Below are positions 52,400 to 61,053 of a DNA stretch of 64,000 bases, piece after piece. The first letter of the stretch is position 1. Each line of letters opens with the position of its first letter. This DNA is from Erythrobacter litoralis HTCC2594 (GTDB taxonomy: Bacteria > Pseudomonadota > Alphaproteobacteria > Sphingomonadales > Sphingomonadaceae). The DNA is taken from NCBI RefSeq assembly GCF_000013005.1, contig NC_007722.1:2299501-2363500 (forward strand). Direction: 5' to 3'. The position numbers were made by a program, and so were the translations under genes. The notes beneath the pieces are model-generated. The model saw only the letters and a program-made list of their open reading frames with translations. It did no database searches and had not been told where the DNA came from.

Positions 52400-53341
52400 T
52401 CAGCCGGCCCGTGTCAGCTGGATGAACACATCTTCCAAGTCGGCTTCGCGGGTAGTAACGTCTTCGATCGTATAGCCATGCTGCTGGACCTTCGCGAGGA
52501 CCTGTCCGGCGCTCATGCGGTCGCGGTTATAGGTAATCTCCAGCGTGCGCGGCTCCAGCACGTCGGCCTTGACGAAGCCTTCCTCCATCACCGGACCGCC
52601 AAGGTCCTTGTCGACGCTCACCCGCACGATCTTCTCGCGCGCCATGCCGATCATCTCCTGAGTCGGCTTGTTGGCGATCAGCTCGCCGTGGTTGATGATG
52701 GCGATCCGGTCGCACAGCTGCTCGGCTTCTTCGAGGTAGTGCGTCGTGAGGACGATGGTGACGCCTTGCTCGTTGAGTTCGGTCACCAGCTCCCATAGCT
52801 GGCGGCGCAATTCGACATCGACTCCGGCGGTCGGCTCGTCGAGCACGAGGATCGGCGGCGAATGGACCATCGCCTTGGCGATCAGCAGGCGGCGCTTCAT
52901 GCCCCCGGACAGCGTGCGGGCATAGGCATCGCGCTTGTCCGACAGTCGCACTGCTTCGAGCAATTCCTCGCTGCGGCGCTCGGCCTTGGGCACGCCGTAG
53001 AAACCGGCCTGGTTCTCCAGCACTTCGTAGGGCGTGAAGAAAGGATCGAACACGATTTCCTGCGGCACGATTCCGATCGAGCGCTTGGCGTTGCGGGTCT
53101 GCGTGTCGATATCGAAACCCCAGATCGAAGCCTCGCCGCCGCTCTTCGTGACCAGCCCCGCGAGGATATTGATCAGCGTCGACTTGCCCGCGCCGTTCGG
53201 CCCGAGCAGCCCGAACACGCCGCCCTGCGGCACGTCGAAACTGACGCCCTTGAGCGCCTCCTTGCCCGGCTCGCCCTTGCTCCCGGCGTAGGTCTTGCGC
53301 AGGTCGCGGATGGAGATGGCGGGGGGCGGAGTGTCGGACAT
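52400..53341 (-). CDS. ABC transporter ATP-binding protein
   Basis: A 313-residue ATPase: Walker A GPNGAGKST, signature LSGGMKRR, Walker B VLDEPTAGVD, H-loop TTHYLEEAEQL. The length and C-terminal domain (DVLEPRTLEITYNRDR) match the DrrA/CcmA-like export ATPases of the type that pair with an ABC-2 permease. No permease gene is adjacent in the window; the neighbour is a methyltransferase. The start at 53341 lacks a good ribosome site. Confidence 0.87.
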   Translation of the reverse strand: MSDTPPPAISIRDLRKTYAGSKGEPGKEALKGVSFDVPQGGVFGLLGPNGAGKSTLINILAGLVTKSGGEASIWGFDIDTQTRNAKRSIGIVPQEIVFDPFFTPYEVLENQAGFYGVPKAERRSEELLEAVRLSDKRDAYARTLSGGMKRRLLIAKAMVHSPPILVLDEPTAGVDVELRRQLWELVTELNEQGVTIVLTTHYLEEAEQLCDRIAIINHGELIANKPTQEMIGMAREKIVRVSVDKDLGGPVMEEGFVKADVLEPRTLEITYNRDRMSAGQVLAKVQQHGYTIEDVTTREADLEDVFIQLTRAG

Positions 53342-53725
53342 AGGGCGGGCAGTAATGGGTGTGGCACCAAGGTGAAAGGGGTTTACGTTTGTTTCGCGCG
53401 GGGCCTTTGTGTTTCGCACCCACATCCGTGGGTGCGTCCTCGCTAGACGTGCGGCAAGCCGCACCCGCTGCGGGGCGGGCGGTCGCCCTTGCGGCCCCTC
53501 CGCCGGGGCCGCGCTCCGCGACCAAGCCGAGACTTCTATTGAGACCTCAATGGCTACCATGTGGCGGAGCACGGGCCGCGACCAGCGGCCCGCGAGCGCG
53601 GATGCGCGCCCGCAGCGATTGGGCCGTCAGGCCCCTTGAGCGAGGAATTCGCGAGCGCGGATGCGCTTGCGCAAAACAAAAACGCTCGCTTGAGCCGCCG
53701 CGCAAACCCCTCTATCGGGCGAGGC
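53342..53725. other. 384-bp interval without a secure gene
   Basis: Holds a perfect hairpin, CGCACCCA-catccg-TGGGTGCG, at 53415-53436, and a 16-bp direct repeat (CGCGAGCGCGGATGCG) at 53591 and 53650. Open frames there are short and without protein-like features. It probably contains promoters for the zinc-finger gene. Confidence 0.5.
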
Positions 53726-53986
53726 ATGCACACCGCACCGCCCGAAGTGATCAAGACCACCACCCGCCGCGTCTCGTGCGACGGTGCCAGCGATATTCGC
53801 GGCGGCGCCAATTACCGCCCGGCCGCGCTCGGCCATCCGCGCATCTATCTCGAGATCGACGAGCACGGCTATGTCGATTGCGGCTATTGCGACCGGCGTT
53901 TCGTGCTGGAGGGCGGCCCGGCCGACGGGGTCGACCAGGCGACGTTGCGCGACATTTCCGAGGGCGCCGATCCGGGCCATCGCTAG
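53726..53986 (+). CDS. zf-CHCC zinc-finger domain protein
   Basis: An 86-residue protein whose core is RVSCDGASD, then HPRIYLEI and YVDCGYCDRRFVL: the Cys/His/Cys/Cys zinc motif of the zf-CHCC (NDUFS6-like) family. In bacteria these are often linked to complex I or to unknown roles; nothing here tells which. GGCGAGG precedes the ATG. It is followed after 79 bp by a secreted-protein gene. Confidence 0.85.
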   Translation: MHTAPPEVIKTTTRRVSCDGASDIRGGANYRPAALGHPRIYLEIDEHGYVDCGYCDRRFVLEGGPADGVDQATLRDISEGADPGHR

Positions 53987-54065
53987 GGCGGCTGCGCGTC
54001 CGAGGGGAAACGTCAGGCGGGGTTCAGGCGTTTGCTGTATAAGCAAGACCTTCAGGAGAACCGCC

Positions 54066-54506
54066 ATGACCAAAGCCATCCTTCCCGCCCTCGCCGTGCT
54101 GGCCCCTGCCGCGCTGGCCTTTACCACGACTCCCGCGCTGGCCGATGAGCACATGGATGACGGGGACCGCGCCGGACTGACCGAGGGCGAGCAGAAACTC
54201 GCCAAGCTGCTGGAAGGCCGCGTCGCCGGAGAGCCCGAAAGCTGTATTCGCGACCGCCCGGTGCGCAACTTCCAGGTGATCGACAACACTGCCATCGTCT
54301 ATCGCATCGGCAGCACGATCTGGGTCAACCGGACCAAGAACCCGCGCACGCTCGACGATAACGAGACGCTGGTGTTCCGCCGCTACGGCTCGCAAATCTG
54401 TTCGACCGACATCGTCAGCACGATCGACCGCTTCGGCGGTTTCTACACCGGCAATATCTTCCTCGACCACTTCGTGCCCTATCGCAAGGCCGACCAGGAC
54501 GGCTGA
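54066..54506 (+). CDS. Secreted hypothetical protein
   Basis: A 146-residue protein with a signal peptide (ILPALAVLAPAALAFTTTPALA). The mature part has GRVAGEPESCIRDRPVRNFQVIDNTAIVYRIG, and RRYGSQICSTDIVSTIDRFGGFYTG: two Cys that could form a disulfide. I do not recognise a family beyond similar sphingomonad hypothetical proteins. CAGGAGAA precedes the ATG. The gene ends 8 bp before the DUF924 gene. Confidence 0.78.
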   Translation: MTKAILPALAVLAPAALAFTTTPALADEHMDDGDRAGLTEGEQKLAKLLEGRVAGEPESCIRDRPVRNFQVIDNTAIVYRIGSTIWVNRTKNPRTLDDNETLVFRRYGSQICSTDIVSTIDRFGGFYTGNIFLDHFVPYRKADQDG

Positions 54507-54514
54507 GCCGACAG

Positions 54515-55066
54515 GTGACGCTGGCCCCGCGCGGATGGGCCGCGCACCTGCTCCACACGTGGTTCCATGAGCTCGGGCCTGCCGACTGGTTCGGCGGGTC
54601 CGATGCCGTCGATGCCCTGCTGGAGCGTCGCTTCGCCCGGTATTGGCACGCGTTGCGGCAGCGCCCGGCGCGCGAGTTCCTGACCAACTCGGACCTCGCG
54701 CTCGCCTCCGTCCTGCTGTTCGACCAGATCCCGCGCAATCTCTTCCGCGACAATCCGCGCGCCTTCGCCAGCGACCCGCTTGCGCGCAGCATCACGCACG
54801 GCGCACTCGATCGCGGATGGCACCGTCTCATGTCGAGCGACGAGGTTCAGTTCCTCGCGATGCCGCTGATGCACAGCGAGGATGTTCTCGACCAGCAGAT
54901 ATGCTGCCGCATCTTTGCTCGGCGCGTGTCAGGTGCCCTCTCCTTCGCGCGGAACCATCGCGCGATGATCGAGCGTTTCGGCCGCTTCCCGCATCGCAAT
55001 GAAGTGCTCGGCCGCGAAACTACCGCGAAGGAACAGCGCGCGATCGAGGCGGGGTTTAGCTGGTAG
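54515..55066 (+). CDS. DUF924 protein
   Basis: A 183-residue, mostly helical protein. LHTWFHELGPADWFGG, LLFDQIPRNLFRDNPRAFASD and FLAMPLMHSEDVLDQ are the DUF924 family blocks (a TPR-like fold of unknown function). GTG start at 54515 after an 8-bp gap. Its end overlaps the convergent nth gene by 11 bp. Confidence 0.87.
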   Translation: MTLAPRGWAAHLLHTWFHELGPADWFGGSDAVDALLERRFARYWHALRQRPAREFLTNSDLALASVLLFDQIPRNLFRDNPRAFASDPLARSITHGALDRGWHRLMSSDEVQFLAMPLMHSEDVLDQQICCRIFARRVSGALSFARNHRAMIERFGRFPHRNEVLGRETTAKEQRAIEAGFSW

Positions 55067-55730
55067 CGGCCTGCGCCTGCTGCTCGGCGTACCATAAGCA
55101 GAGGTCGCTCACCGGGCACCGCTCGCACTTGGGCGCGCGGCTGGTACAGACCCTCTTGCCGAACTGGATGAGCCAGAAATGCCCGTCGGCATGGGCCCAT
55201 CTGGGCGCGCGCTCCTCCAACTGTTCGGCGGTCTTGTCGGCGGTCTTCGCGTCGGTCAGGCCGATGCGGTTGCAGACGCGATGCACATGCGTGTCGACCG
55301 CGATCACGTCCTTGCCGAAGGTGAAGCTCATGACGATGTCCGCGCATTTGCGGCCGATGCCGGGCAGCGACAACAGCCCTTCGCGCGTGTCGGGGACCAC
55401 CCCGCGATGCTCGGCCAGCAGCGCCTGGTTGAACTTGCGGATGTTTCGCGTCTTCATGTTGTAGAGCCCGCAGGGCTTGATCGCCTGCGCGATCGCTTCG
55501 TCGTCGAGCGCGAGCATTTCTTCCGGGCTGGTCGCGAGCGCAAACAGCGCGCGGGCCGCCTTGGCGGTGTTGCTGTCGAGCGATTGCGCCGAGAGCATGC
55601 AGGAAATGCAGCTGCGATAGGCGTCGGGCTGGCCCTTGGGGCCTTTCGCATTCTTTGTCCGCCCCGGCATCGCCTCGCGCAGTCGCTCGAATACGGTTTC
55701 GACGTCGCTGTCGGAGAGGAGCCTGGCCAT
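55056..55730 (-). CDS. nth: Endonuclease III
   Basis: A 224-residue DNA glycosylase/AP lyase for oxidised pyrimidines. SLPGIGRKCADIV carries the catalytic Lys of the helix-hairpin-helix motif and VDTHVHRV the catalytic Asp. The iron-sulfur loop is CTSRAPKCERCPVSDLC (four Cys). Full length. It starts 6 bp after the stop of a second endonuclease III-family gene and probably shares its transcript. Confidence 0.93.
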   Translation of the reverse strand: MARLLSDSDVETVFERLREAMPGRTKNAKGPKGQPDAYRSCISCMLSAQSLDSNTAKAARALFALATSPEEMLALDDEAIAQAIKPCGLYNMKTRNIRKFNQALLAEHRGVVPDTREGLLSLPGIGRKCADIVMSFTFGKDVIAVDTHVHRVCNRIGLTDAKTADKTAEQLEERAPRWAHADGHFWLIQFGKRVCTSRAPKCERCPVSDLCLWYAEQQAQAATS

Positions 55731-55736
55731 ACCGCT

Positions 55737-56450
55737 TCAGCGAGCGGCGCGCGCTCCGGTTCCGGTCCGGCAATCCGCGCGTACCGGGCAACCCTCGCAG
55801 TGCGGCGCACGCGGGCGGCAATGGGTCTGGCCGAGTTTCTTCAGCAGCAGGTGATGCTCGTCCATGTCCGCCGCGCTCCATTCTTCGGGCACGATCGGCA
55901 TCAACGCATCGTAGGTCCTGGCGGTATCGGCCTTGGGCGGGACCATACCCATCCGCTGCATAATGCGGCGGTGGTGCCCGTCGACGACCATCGCCTTGCG
56001 CTCGAAGAGGCTCGCATTCATCACCCCGGCGCTGTTCTTGCGCGCGACCCCGGGCAGGCGCTCGAGCCATTCCATCGCATCCTCGATCGCGAGATTGGAC
56101 AGGTGCCGCAAATCCACCGCGCCGCGCTCGGCGATGATGGCATTGAGGCAGTCCTTCAGCCTTTGCGCCGCGACCGAGGGAAAGGTCTGCCGCTGCAGCC
56201 GCACTTCCAGTTCTTCAACCGGCGCCGCCGCGACTGCTTCCCATGACCCGCATTCCGCCAGCAGGCCATCGGTCGAAGCATTGGAAGCCGCCGTCTTGGT
56301 CTGCGCCCCGATCACCCCATGCACCAGCACCCACTCGGGCGGCCGACGCATGTCAGCGGGGCGCACGATCCGCCCAAACCGCGCAATCAGTGCCGCCTGC
56401 AAGCGGCGCAGCATATTGGTGCGTGGGTCTGAGCCGAGGGGGAGTTGCAT
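55737..56450 (-). CDS. Second endonuclease III-family (HhH-GPD) glycosylase
   Basis: A 237-residue HhH-GPD protein distinct from Nth. LPGVARKNSAGVM carries a Lys in the expected place and VDGHHRRIM an Asp. The iron-sulfur loop CRPRAPHCEGCPVRADC is intact. The N-terminal half (GVIGAQTKTAASNASTDGLL) differs from Nth. It could excise a different damaged base or be a regulator-like paralogue. The ATG at 56450 lacks a strong ribosome site. Confidence 0.85.
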   Translation of the reverse strand: MQLPLGSDPRTNMLRRLQAALIARFGRIVRPADMRRPPEWVLVHGVIGAQTKTAASNASTDGLLAECGSWEAVAAAPVEELEVRLQRQTFPSVAAQRLKDCLNAIIAERGAVDLRHLSNLAIEDAMEWLERLPGVARKNSAGVMNASLFERKAMVVDGHHRRIMQRMGMVPPKADTARTYDALMPIVPEEWSAADMDEHHLLLKKLGQTHCRPRAPHCEGCPVRADCRTGTGARAAR

Positions 56451-56532
56451 GTCAGCCCCGTAACCGATGACAGGAGGGCTGTCGAAGGGAGGCAAGGCCT
56501 CAGGGTCGACAATACCTTACGTATACTGTATA

Positions 56533-56561
56533 TTGACGTGTATTATACTATGTGTGATAAG
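56533..56561 (+). promoter_or_regulatory. Sigma-70-type promoter upstream of the 121-residue gene
   Basis: TTGACG (56533-56538), 17 bp, and GATAAG (56556-56561). The DNA around it is markedly AT-rich (TATACT and GTATA repeats) compared with its neighbours. It lies 32 bp before the ATG at 56593. Confidence 0.65.
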
Positions 56562-56592
56562 CTGACTTCCCCATATGCAGGAGGATCAGGCA

Positions 56593-56958
56593 ATGTCGAA
56601 ATATCAGATGCTTACGCAGTTTCTCGATGAGCACCGCGATGACAAGGTGTGTATGAGTTTTGTAAGCATCAGCGAGCTGGTCGAGGGTGGATTGCCCGAC
56701 AGCGCTTTCAAGCATCGTCCGTGGTGGGCTAATCGGAAGGACGGATCGGGATCTCAAAATCTGGCCTGGCAGTCGGTCGGCTGGGAAACCAAGGACGTGA
56801 ACATGGAGCTCGACGAAGTTACGTTCGTTCGAGTGAGCGATCCCAGCCCGGCCAAGTCCGCGACTGGCGCCGCCCTGTCCATTGCCGAGGCGAAGGCAGG
56901 ACTCGCTGCAAACTTCGGCGTGCCCGAAGATGCCATCGAGATTCATATTCGCGGTTAG
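56593..56958 (+). CDS. Small protein of the DUF7662-like family
   Basis: A 121-residue protein. MSKYQMLTQFLDEHRDDKVCMSF and HRPWWANRKDGSGSQNLAWQS are typical of this small family: an N-terminal MSKY..L..FL, and WW.N later. The C terminus (IAEAKAGLAANFGVPEDAIEIHIRG) may be an added segment. Function unknown; similar domains are found beside toxin-antitoxin and regulator genes. AGGAGG is 8 bp before the ATG at 56593. The AT-rich promoter suggests acquisition, but codon use is not extreme. Confidence 0.75.
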   Translation: MSKYQMLTQFLDEHRDDKVCMSFVSISELVEGGLPDSAFKHRPWWANRKDGSGSQNLAWQSVGWETKDVNMELDEVTFVRVSDPSPAKSATGAALSIAEAKAGLAANFGVPEDAIEIHIRG

Positions 56959-57058
56959 GACGTGCGACCCATCCTCGGCCGCTCCTTGCGTCGCCGAGTG
57001 AATTGGCCGGATCGATCCCCCGGATCGATCCGTGTCAGTGCGCTTCGCTTGCGCTCGC

Positions 57059-57109
57059 GAATAGCGCTGCCGAGCCCGTCTCCCGGACGGCCCCGAGTCA
57101 GCGCTATTC
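57059..57109. terminator. Long inverted repeat at the guaA stop
   Basis: GAATAGCGCTG (57059-57069) and CAGCGCTATTC (57099-57109), 11 bp perfect, enclosing a smaller CCGTC/GACGG stem. The right arm includes the guaA stop codon. A terminator or an mRNA 3' end structure for guaA; no long U-tract. Confidence 0.55.
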
Positions 57110-58678
57110 CCACTCGATCGTCCCCGGCGGCTTCGACGTGTAGTCATAGACCACCCGGTTGATGCCCTGCACCTCGTTGACGATCCGCGTCGCCACCTGC
57201 GTCAGGAAGGTCGCGTCGAAGGGATAGACATCCGCCGTCATGCCGTCGGTGCTGGTCACGGCGCGCAGGCCGCAGACCGAGTCATAGGTGCGCGCATCGC
57301 CCATTACGCCGACAGTGCGGACGGGGAGCAATACGGCGAAGGCCTGCCAGATCGCATCGTAGAGACCGGCCGCGCGAATCTCCTCGAGATAGATCGCATC
57401 GGCCTTGCGCAGGATATCGCAGCGTTCCTTGGTGACTTCGCCGGGGATGCGGATGGCGAGGCCGGGGCCGGGGAAGGGGTGGCGGCCGACGAAGACATCG
57501 GGTAGGCCGAGCTCGCGGCCCAGCGCGCGGACCTCGTCCTTGAACAATTCGCGCAAAGGCTCGACCAATTGCATGTTCATCCGCTCGGGCAGTCCGCCGA
57601 CATTGTGGTGGCTCTTGATCGTGACGCTGGGCCCGCCGGTGAACGATACCGATTCGATCACGTCGGGATAGAGCGTGCCCTGGGCGAGGAAATCCGCCCC
57701 GCCGATCTTGCGCGCCTCTTCCTCGAACAGGTCGATGAAGGCCCCGCCGATAAACTTGCGCTTTTTCTCCGGGTCGGTGACGCCCGCGAGCCCGCCGAGG
57801 AACATATCCTCCGCATCCACATGGACGAGCGGGATATTGTAGTGCCCGCGGAACAGGCTCACGACCTGCTCGGCCTCGCCCTGCCGCATCAGCCCGTGGT
57901 CGACGAAGACGCAGGTCAGTTGCTCGCCGATCGCTTCGTGAATGAGCACCGCCGCAACCGCGCTGTCGACACCGCCGCTAAGGCCGCAGATGACCTTGCC
58001 GTCACCCACCTGCGCGCGGATTTCCTCGATCTTGGTCTTGCGGAATTCGGCCATGGTCCAGTCGCCCGCCAGCCCGCAGACATGGCGGACGAAATTGGCC
58101 AGCAGCTTGGCTCCGTCGGGCGTATGGACGACTTCGGGGTGGAACTGGGTGCCGTAGAATTTGCGGGCTTCGTCCGCGATAACCGCGAAAGGCGCGCCAT
58201 CGCTGGTGGCGACGATCTCGAAGCCGTCGGCGAATTGCGTGACCTTGTCGCCATGGCTCATCCAGACCTGGTGCCGCTCGCCGACCTGCCACATGCCGTC
58301 GAACAGCGCGCAGTCCTTGGTTACGGTCAGGTAGGCGCGCCCGAATTCGCCGCCGTCGCCGGTCTCGTGTCCGGGCCGCACTTCGCCGCCGAGCTGGTGC
58401 GTCATCACCTGCTGGCCATAACAGATGCCGAGGATCGGCACGCCGGCTTCGAACAGTATTTGCGGTGCGCGCGGGGAGCCTTCGTCCGGCACCCCGGCGG
58501 GCGAGCCGGATAAGATGATGCCCTTGGGCTTCATCCGTTGGAAGGCCTCTTCCGCCATGCTGAAGGGCGCGATTTCGGAATAGACCCCGGCTTCGCGCAC
58601 GCGGCGCGCGATCAGCTGGGTCACCTGGCTGCCGAAATCGACGATGAGGATGGAATCGGGGAGATGCGCTTGGTCCAT
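57104..58678 (-). CDS. guaA: GMP synthase (glutamine-hydrolysing)
   Basis: A 524-residue GMP synthetase. The N-terminal glutamine amidotransferase (about 1-190) has the nucleophile in GICYGQQ, and His/Glu in [10 protein letters not shown]. The ATP-pyrophosphatase domain has [12 protein letters not shown]. The C-terminal dimerisation domain is full ([26 protein letters not shown]). ATG at 58678 (MDQAHLP). It makes GMP from XMP; no guaB nearby. Confidence 0.96.
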   Translation of the reverse strand: MDQAHLPDSILIVDFGSQVTQLIARRVREAGVYSEIAPFSMAEEAFQRMKPKGIILSGSPAGVPDEGSPRAPQILFEAGVPILGICYGQQVMTHQLGGEVRPGHETGDGGEFGRAYLTVTKDCALFDGMWQVGERHQVWMSHGDKVTQFADGFEIVATSDGAPFAVIADEARKFYGTQFHPEVVHTPDGAKLLANFVRHVCGLAGDWTMAEFRKTKIEEIRAQVGDGKVICGLSGGVDSAVAAVLIHEAIGEQLTCVFVDHGLMRQGEAEQVVSLFRGHYNIPLVHVDAEDMFLGGLAGVTDPEKKRKFIGGAFIDLFEEEARKIGGADFLAQGTLYPDVIESVSFTGGPSVTIKSHHNVGGLPERMNMQLVEPLRELFKDEVRALGRELGLPDVFVGRHPFPGPGLAIRIPGEVTKERCDILRKADAIYLEEIRAAGLYDAIWQAFAVLLPVRTVGVMGDARTYDSVCGLRAVTSTDGMTADVYPFDATFLTQVATRIVNEVQGINRVVYDYTSKPPGTIEWE

Positions 58679-58839
58679 GGGCAAGAGCGGTTAAGTGCGC
58701 TCCGCCCGCCTGTCCAGCAGCGGTGGTCGATTGTCCCACCGCATGCGCCATAGCGCGCTTTTACAGGCGATCTTCGACATTGCGAAAAGCGCCGCTTGTT
58801 CGATGAAAAGCAACGCTACAGCCCGAATTTGCTGACTGG

Positions 58840-58856
58840 GTTGCAAATTATGCAAC
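58840..58856. promoter_or_regulatory. Palindrome GTTGCA-aatta-TGCAAC
   Basis: Six-base arms, 5-base spacer, AT-rich centre; operator-like. It lies 163 bp upstream of guaA's start and 128 bp upstream of the first tiny ORF. The regulator is unknown. Confidence 0.45.
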
Positions 58857-58915
58857 AACCGTCCCGCCCTTCTCACTTTTAGAAAACGGCACGACCGATT
58901 ATTTCCCGTTCCCAA

Positions 58916-58963
58916 GCCGGGCGGTGAGGCCCTCTCTCCCCCCTCCAAAGCCTGCCCCCCGGC
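58916..58963 (+). ncRNA. C-rich-loop stem-loop 0 (CcsR/cuckoo-like)
   Basis: GCCGGG (58916) pairs with CCCGGC (58963), inner AGGC with GCCT, and the 19-base loop is CCTCTCTCCCCCCTCCAAA. Same design as stem-loops 1 and 2. It lies directly before the ribosome site of the first tiny ORF. Confidence 0.5.
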
Positions 58964-58984
58964 GTACATTGCAGGAGACTGGCC

Positions 58985-59068
58985 ATGCGCAAGCTAGCCG
59001 TACACCTGATAGCTTTTGTGGCTGCAGCGACCCTAAGCAGCCTCACGATCGGAACCACCGTCGCTTAA
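58985..59068 (+). CDS. Tiny hydrophobic peptide, 27 residues
   Basis: MRKLAVHLIAFVAAATL, then SSLTIGTTVA and TAA. AGGAG at 58973-58977, 7 bp before the ATG, supports translation. Hydrophobic, like a short membrane or signal-like peptide. The second tiny ORF (59225) has a similar C-terminal half (ASLGGTVLTVTIA). A U-tract-tailed stem-loop follows 17 bp after the stop. Confidence 0.5.
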   Translation: MRKLAVHLIAFVAAATLSSLTIGTTVA

Positions 59069-59085
59069 AACGGGGCCACCGATCA

Positions 59086-59158
59086 GACCGCCGCGAGACG
59101 CGGCCGCCACTCTCTCCTCTCCCCCCTCGGCGGCTCGCGTCTCGCGGCACGGTCTTTT
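59086..59158 (+). ncRNA. C-rich-loop stem-loop 1 with U-tract
   Basis: Arms GACCG, CCGCGAGACGCG and GCCGCC pair with GGCGGC, CGCGTCTCGCGG and CGGTC with two small bulges; the loop of about 20 bases is ACTCTCTCCTCTCCCCCCTC. The stem is followed by TTTT at 59155-59158. It acts as a terminator and resembles alphaproteobacterial CcsR ('cuckoo') sRNAs, whose loops carry CCUCCUCCC. Confidence 0.6.
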
Positions 59159-59224
59159 CAATCTCGACCCGGTGTAACCTTGCCTGCGGCTGGTGCGAAC
59201 TCCGTGGCAAGACAGACATTCGCC

Positions 59225-59323
59225 GTGAAGGAATTCAACATACGCAACTGGCCCGCAGCCCTGCTCAACCTCGTCATCGCCGCCTCGCTCGGCGGGACCG
59301 TGCTGACCGTCACCATCGCATAA
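59225..59323 (+). CDS. Tiny hydrophobic peptide, 32 residues
   Basis: A GTG start, KEFNIRNWPAALLNLVIAAS, then LGGTVLTVTIA and TAA. It matches the 27-residue peptide at the C-terminal half (five identities in 15 and several conservative changes). The ribosome site is weak. The repetition of peptide plus stem-loop supports this as a real unit. Confidence 0.4.
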   Translation: MKEFNIRNWPAALLNLVIAASLGGTVLTVTIA

Positions 59324-59358
59324 TCCGCGGCGAACCACCCGGCCCGTCCGGGTCGCCC

Positions 59359-59414
59359 GAGGTGCGGCTTGCCGACCGCTTCCCCCTCCTCCCCCAGGCG
59401 GCAAGCCGCACCTC
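59359..59414 (+). ncRNA. C-rich-loop stem-loop 2 (contains CCTCCTCCC)
   Basis: GAGGTGCGGCTTGCCG and CGGCAAGCCGCACCTC are perfect 16-bp arms; the 24-base loop holds TTCCCCCTCCTCCCCC, with CCTCCTCCC, the hallmark of the CcsR family. It ends 18 bp before the stop of the convergent acyl-CoA ligase and may also terminate that gene. Confidence 0.6.
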
Positions 59415-59432
59415 ATCTCTCTTTCCGGACGA

Positions 59433-60971
59433 TCAGCCCGCCAGCGTTTCGGCCAGGTCGCGCAGTTCGGTCTTCAGCAGTTTGCCGATATGGCTGCGCG
59501 GCATTTCCTCGATCACGTGCAGCGCGGAGAGCCGCTGGGTCTTGCCCAGCCGCGCATTGACCGTACCGAGGATGTCCTCGGCCTCGTCCTCCGCCACCGC
59601 CGGCATCAGCCGCACGAAGCCGAGCGGGGTTTCGCCCCATTGCTCGCTCGCGACACCGATCACCGCCGCTTCGGCGACGCGCGGGTCCTTCTCCAGCTCG
59701 GCTTCCAGATCGCTCGGATAGATATTGAACCCGCCCGAGATGATCATGTCCTTGGCCCGCCCGACAAGTTCGACGAAGCCGTCTTCGTCGACCCGCCCGA
59801 TATCGCCCATCCGTTGCCAGACCTCGCCGGTGTCCGGATCGGTCCAGTAGCCTTCGCGGGTTTTGCCGGGCTGGTTCTTGTAGCCCGCCATCATGGTCTG
59901 CGAGCGGCCGATGAGGTTGCCCGGCTCGCCCGGCGGGACAAGGCGATCCTCGTCGTCCAGCACTTTCAGCTCGCTGCCCGGTGCGGGCCGCCCGACGGTG
60001 TGCAATTTGTCCGGAAATTCATGGCAGGCGAGCAGGCACACGACACCGCCTTCGGTCATCGAGTAGATCTCGATCAGGCCGCCCGGCATGCGTTGCAGCA
60101 CCTCCGCCTTGAGTTCCGCCGAGAACGGCGCGGAGGTGCAGTATTTGAGCGCCAGCGACGACAGGTCGTATTGGTCGAAACTCGGCTCGGCCATCAGCCG
60201 CTGGTACTGGACCGGCACCAGCATGGTGATAATAGTCCTGTCCGCCTGCGCATGCTCGAGCCAGCGCACGGTGTTGAATTTGCCCATGATCCGCACCGTG
60301 CCGCCTGCCAGCAGCGGAGCAAGAAACGCAACCATGGTGGTGTTCGAATAAAGCGGCGTCGAGGCGAGCGAGCGTACCTCGAGCCCGGCATCGATATAGC
60401 TGGAAGCGGTCGCCGCGAACTGCCGCCAGCGCATCTGGTGCGAATGGACGATGCCCTTGGGCACGCCAGTAGTGCCGCTGGAATAGATGATGTTGAAATG
60501 GTCTGCGGGATCGGGATCGAACGCGGGAGCCTTCGTGCCTTCCGGGGCCATCCACGCGTCGATTTCTTCCAGCGCGATGCGATCGAAGCCGGGCAGGAAA
60601 TCCTCGCCCAGCTCGGCGTTCTTGCCGTCATCGATGAACAGGTGCCGCGCACCTGAATCTTTCGCCATGCCTTCAAGCTGTTCGCGGCTGGCGCTGGTCG
60701 TCAGCGGCGCGGCCACCCCCCCTGCGCGCACCGCAGCGAGAAACACCAGGGCATAGGCGATACAACTCGTCCCGAGGATCGCGACCGATTGCCCCCGTTC
60801 GAGCCCGGTCTCGACCAGTTTCGCCGCCAGCCGCTCGACGCGACCATCGAGCTCGGCCCAGCTCATTTCGCCCGCATCGTCGCGCAACGCAGGCTTGTCC
60901 GGCTGCCGCTCGGCCCAGGCCGACAGGATTGCGGGAAACGAGCCATAGGGCTGCTGCAGTCTCTCAAGCAT
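59433..60971 (-). CDS. AMP-dependent acyl-CoA synthetase/ligase
   Basis: A 512-residue adenylate-forming ligase. The P-loop-like motif is YSSGTTGVPKG, the acyl-binding region includes IYSMTEGGVV, and the hinge region is MGDIGRVDEDGFVELVGRAKDM. The C-terminal Lys region is in SHIGKLLKTEL. It activates a carboxylic acid to the acyl-CoA; fatty or aromatic substrate is not readable. ATG at 60971 (MLERLQQPY), with GAGAGG about 10 bp upstream. Confidence 0.9.
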   Translation of the reverse strand: MLERLQQPYGSFPAILSAWAERQPDKPALRDDAGEMSWAELDGRVERLAAKLVETGLERGQSVAILGTSCIAYALVFLAAVRAGGVAAPLTTSASREQLEGMAKDSGARHLFIDDGKNAELGEDFLPGFDRIALEEIDAWMAPEGTKAPAFDPDPADHFNIIYSSGTTGVPKGIVHSHQMRWRQFAATASSYIDAGLEVRSLASTPLYSNTTMVAFLAPLLAGGTVRIMGKFNTVRWLEHAQADRTIITMLVPVQYQRLMAEPSFDQYDLSSLALKYCTSAPFSAELKAEVLQRMPGGLIEIYSMTEGGVVCLLACHEFPDKLHTVGRPAPGSELKVLDDEDRLVPPGEPGNLIGRSQTMMAGYKNQPGKTREGYWTDPDTGEVWQRMGDIGRVDEDGFVELVGRAKDMIISGGFNIYPSDLEAELEKDPRVAEAAVIGVASEQWGETPLGFVRLMPAVAEDEAEDILGTVNARLGKTQRLSALHVIEEMPRSHIGKLLKTELRDLAETLAG

Positions 60972-61053
60972 AGACTCGGGTCCTCTCTCACCTTGCACCG
61001 CGATATCAACCGCCTAAGGTCATGCCGAGATTTTGGCCAGAGGGGAGACCGCC

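Larger units (their letters stand above)
58679..58984. other. 306-bp region between guaA and the tiny ORFs
   Basis: No gene. It holds a palindrome (58840-58856), the first C-rich stem-loop (58916-58963) and the ribosome site (AGGAG at 58973) of the first tiny ORF. Divergent promoters for guaA and the stem-loop array must be here. Confidence 0.55.
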
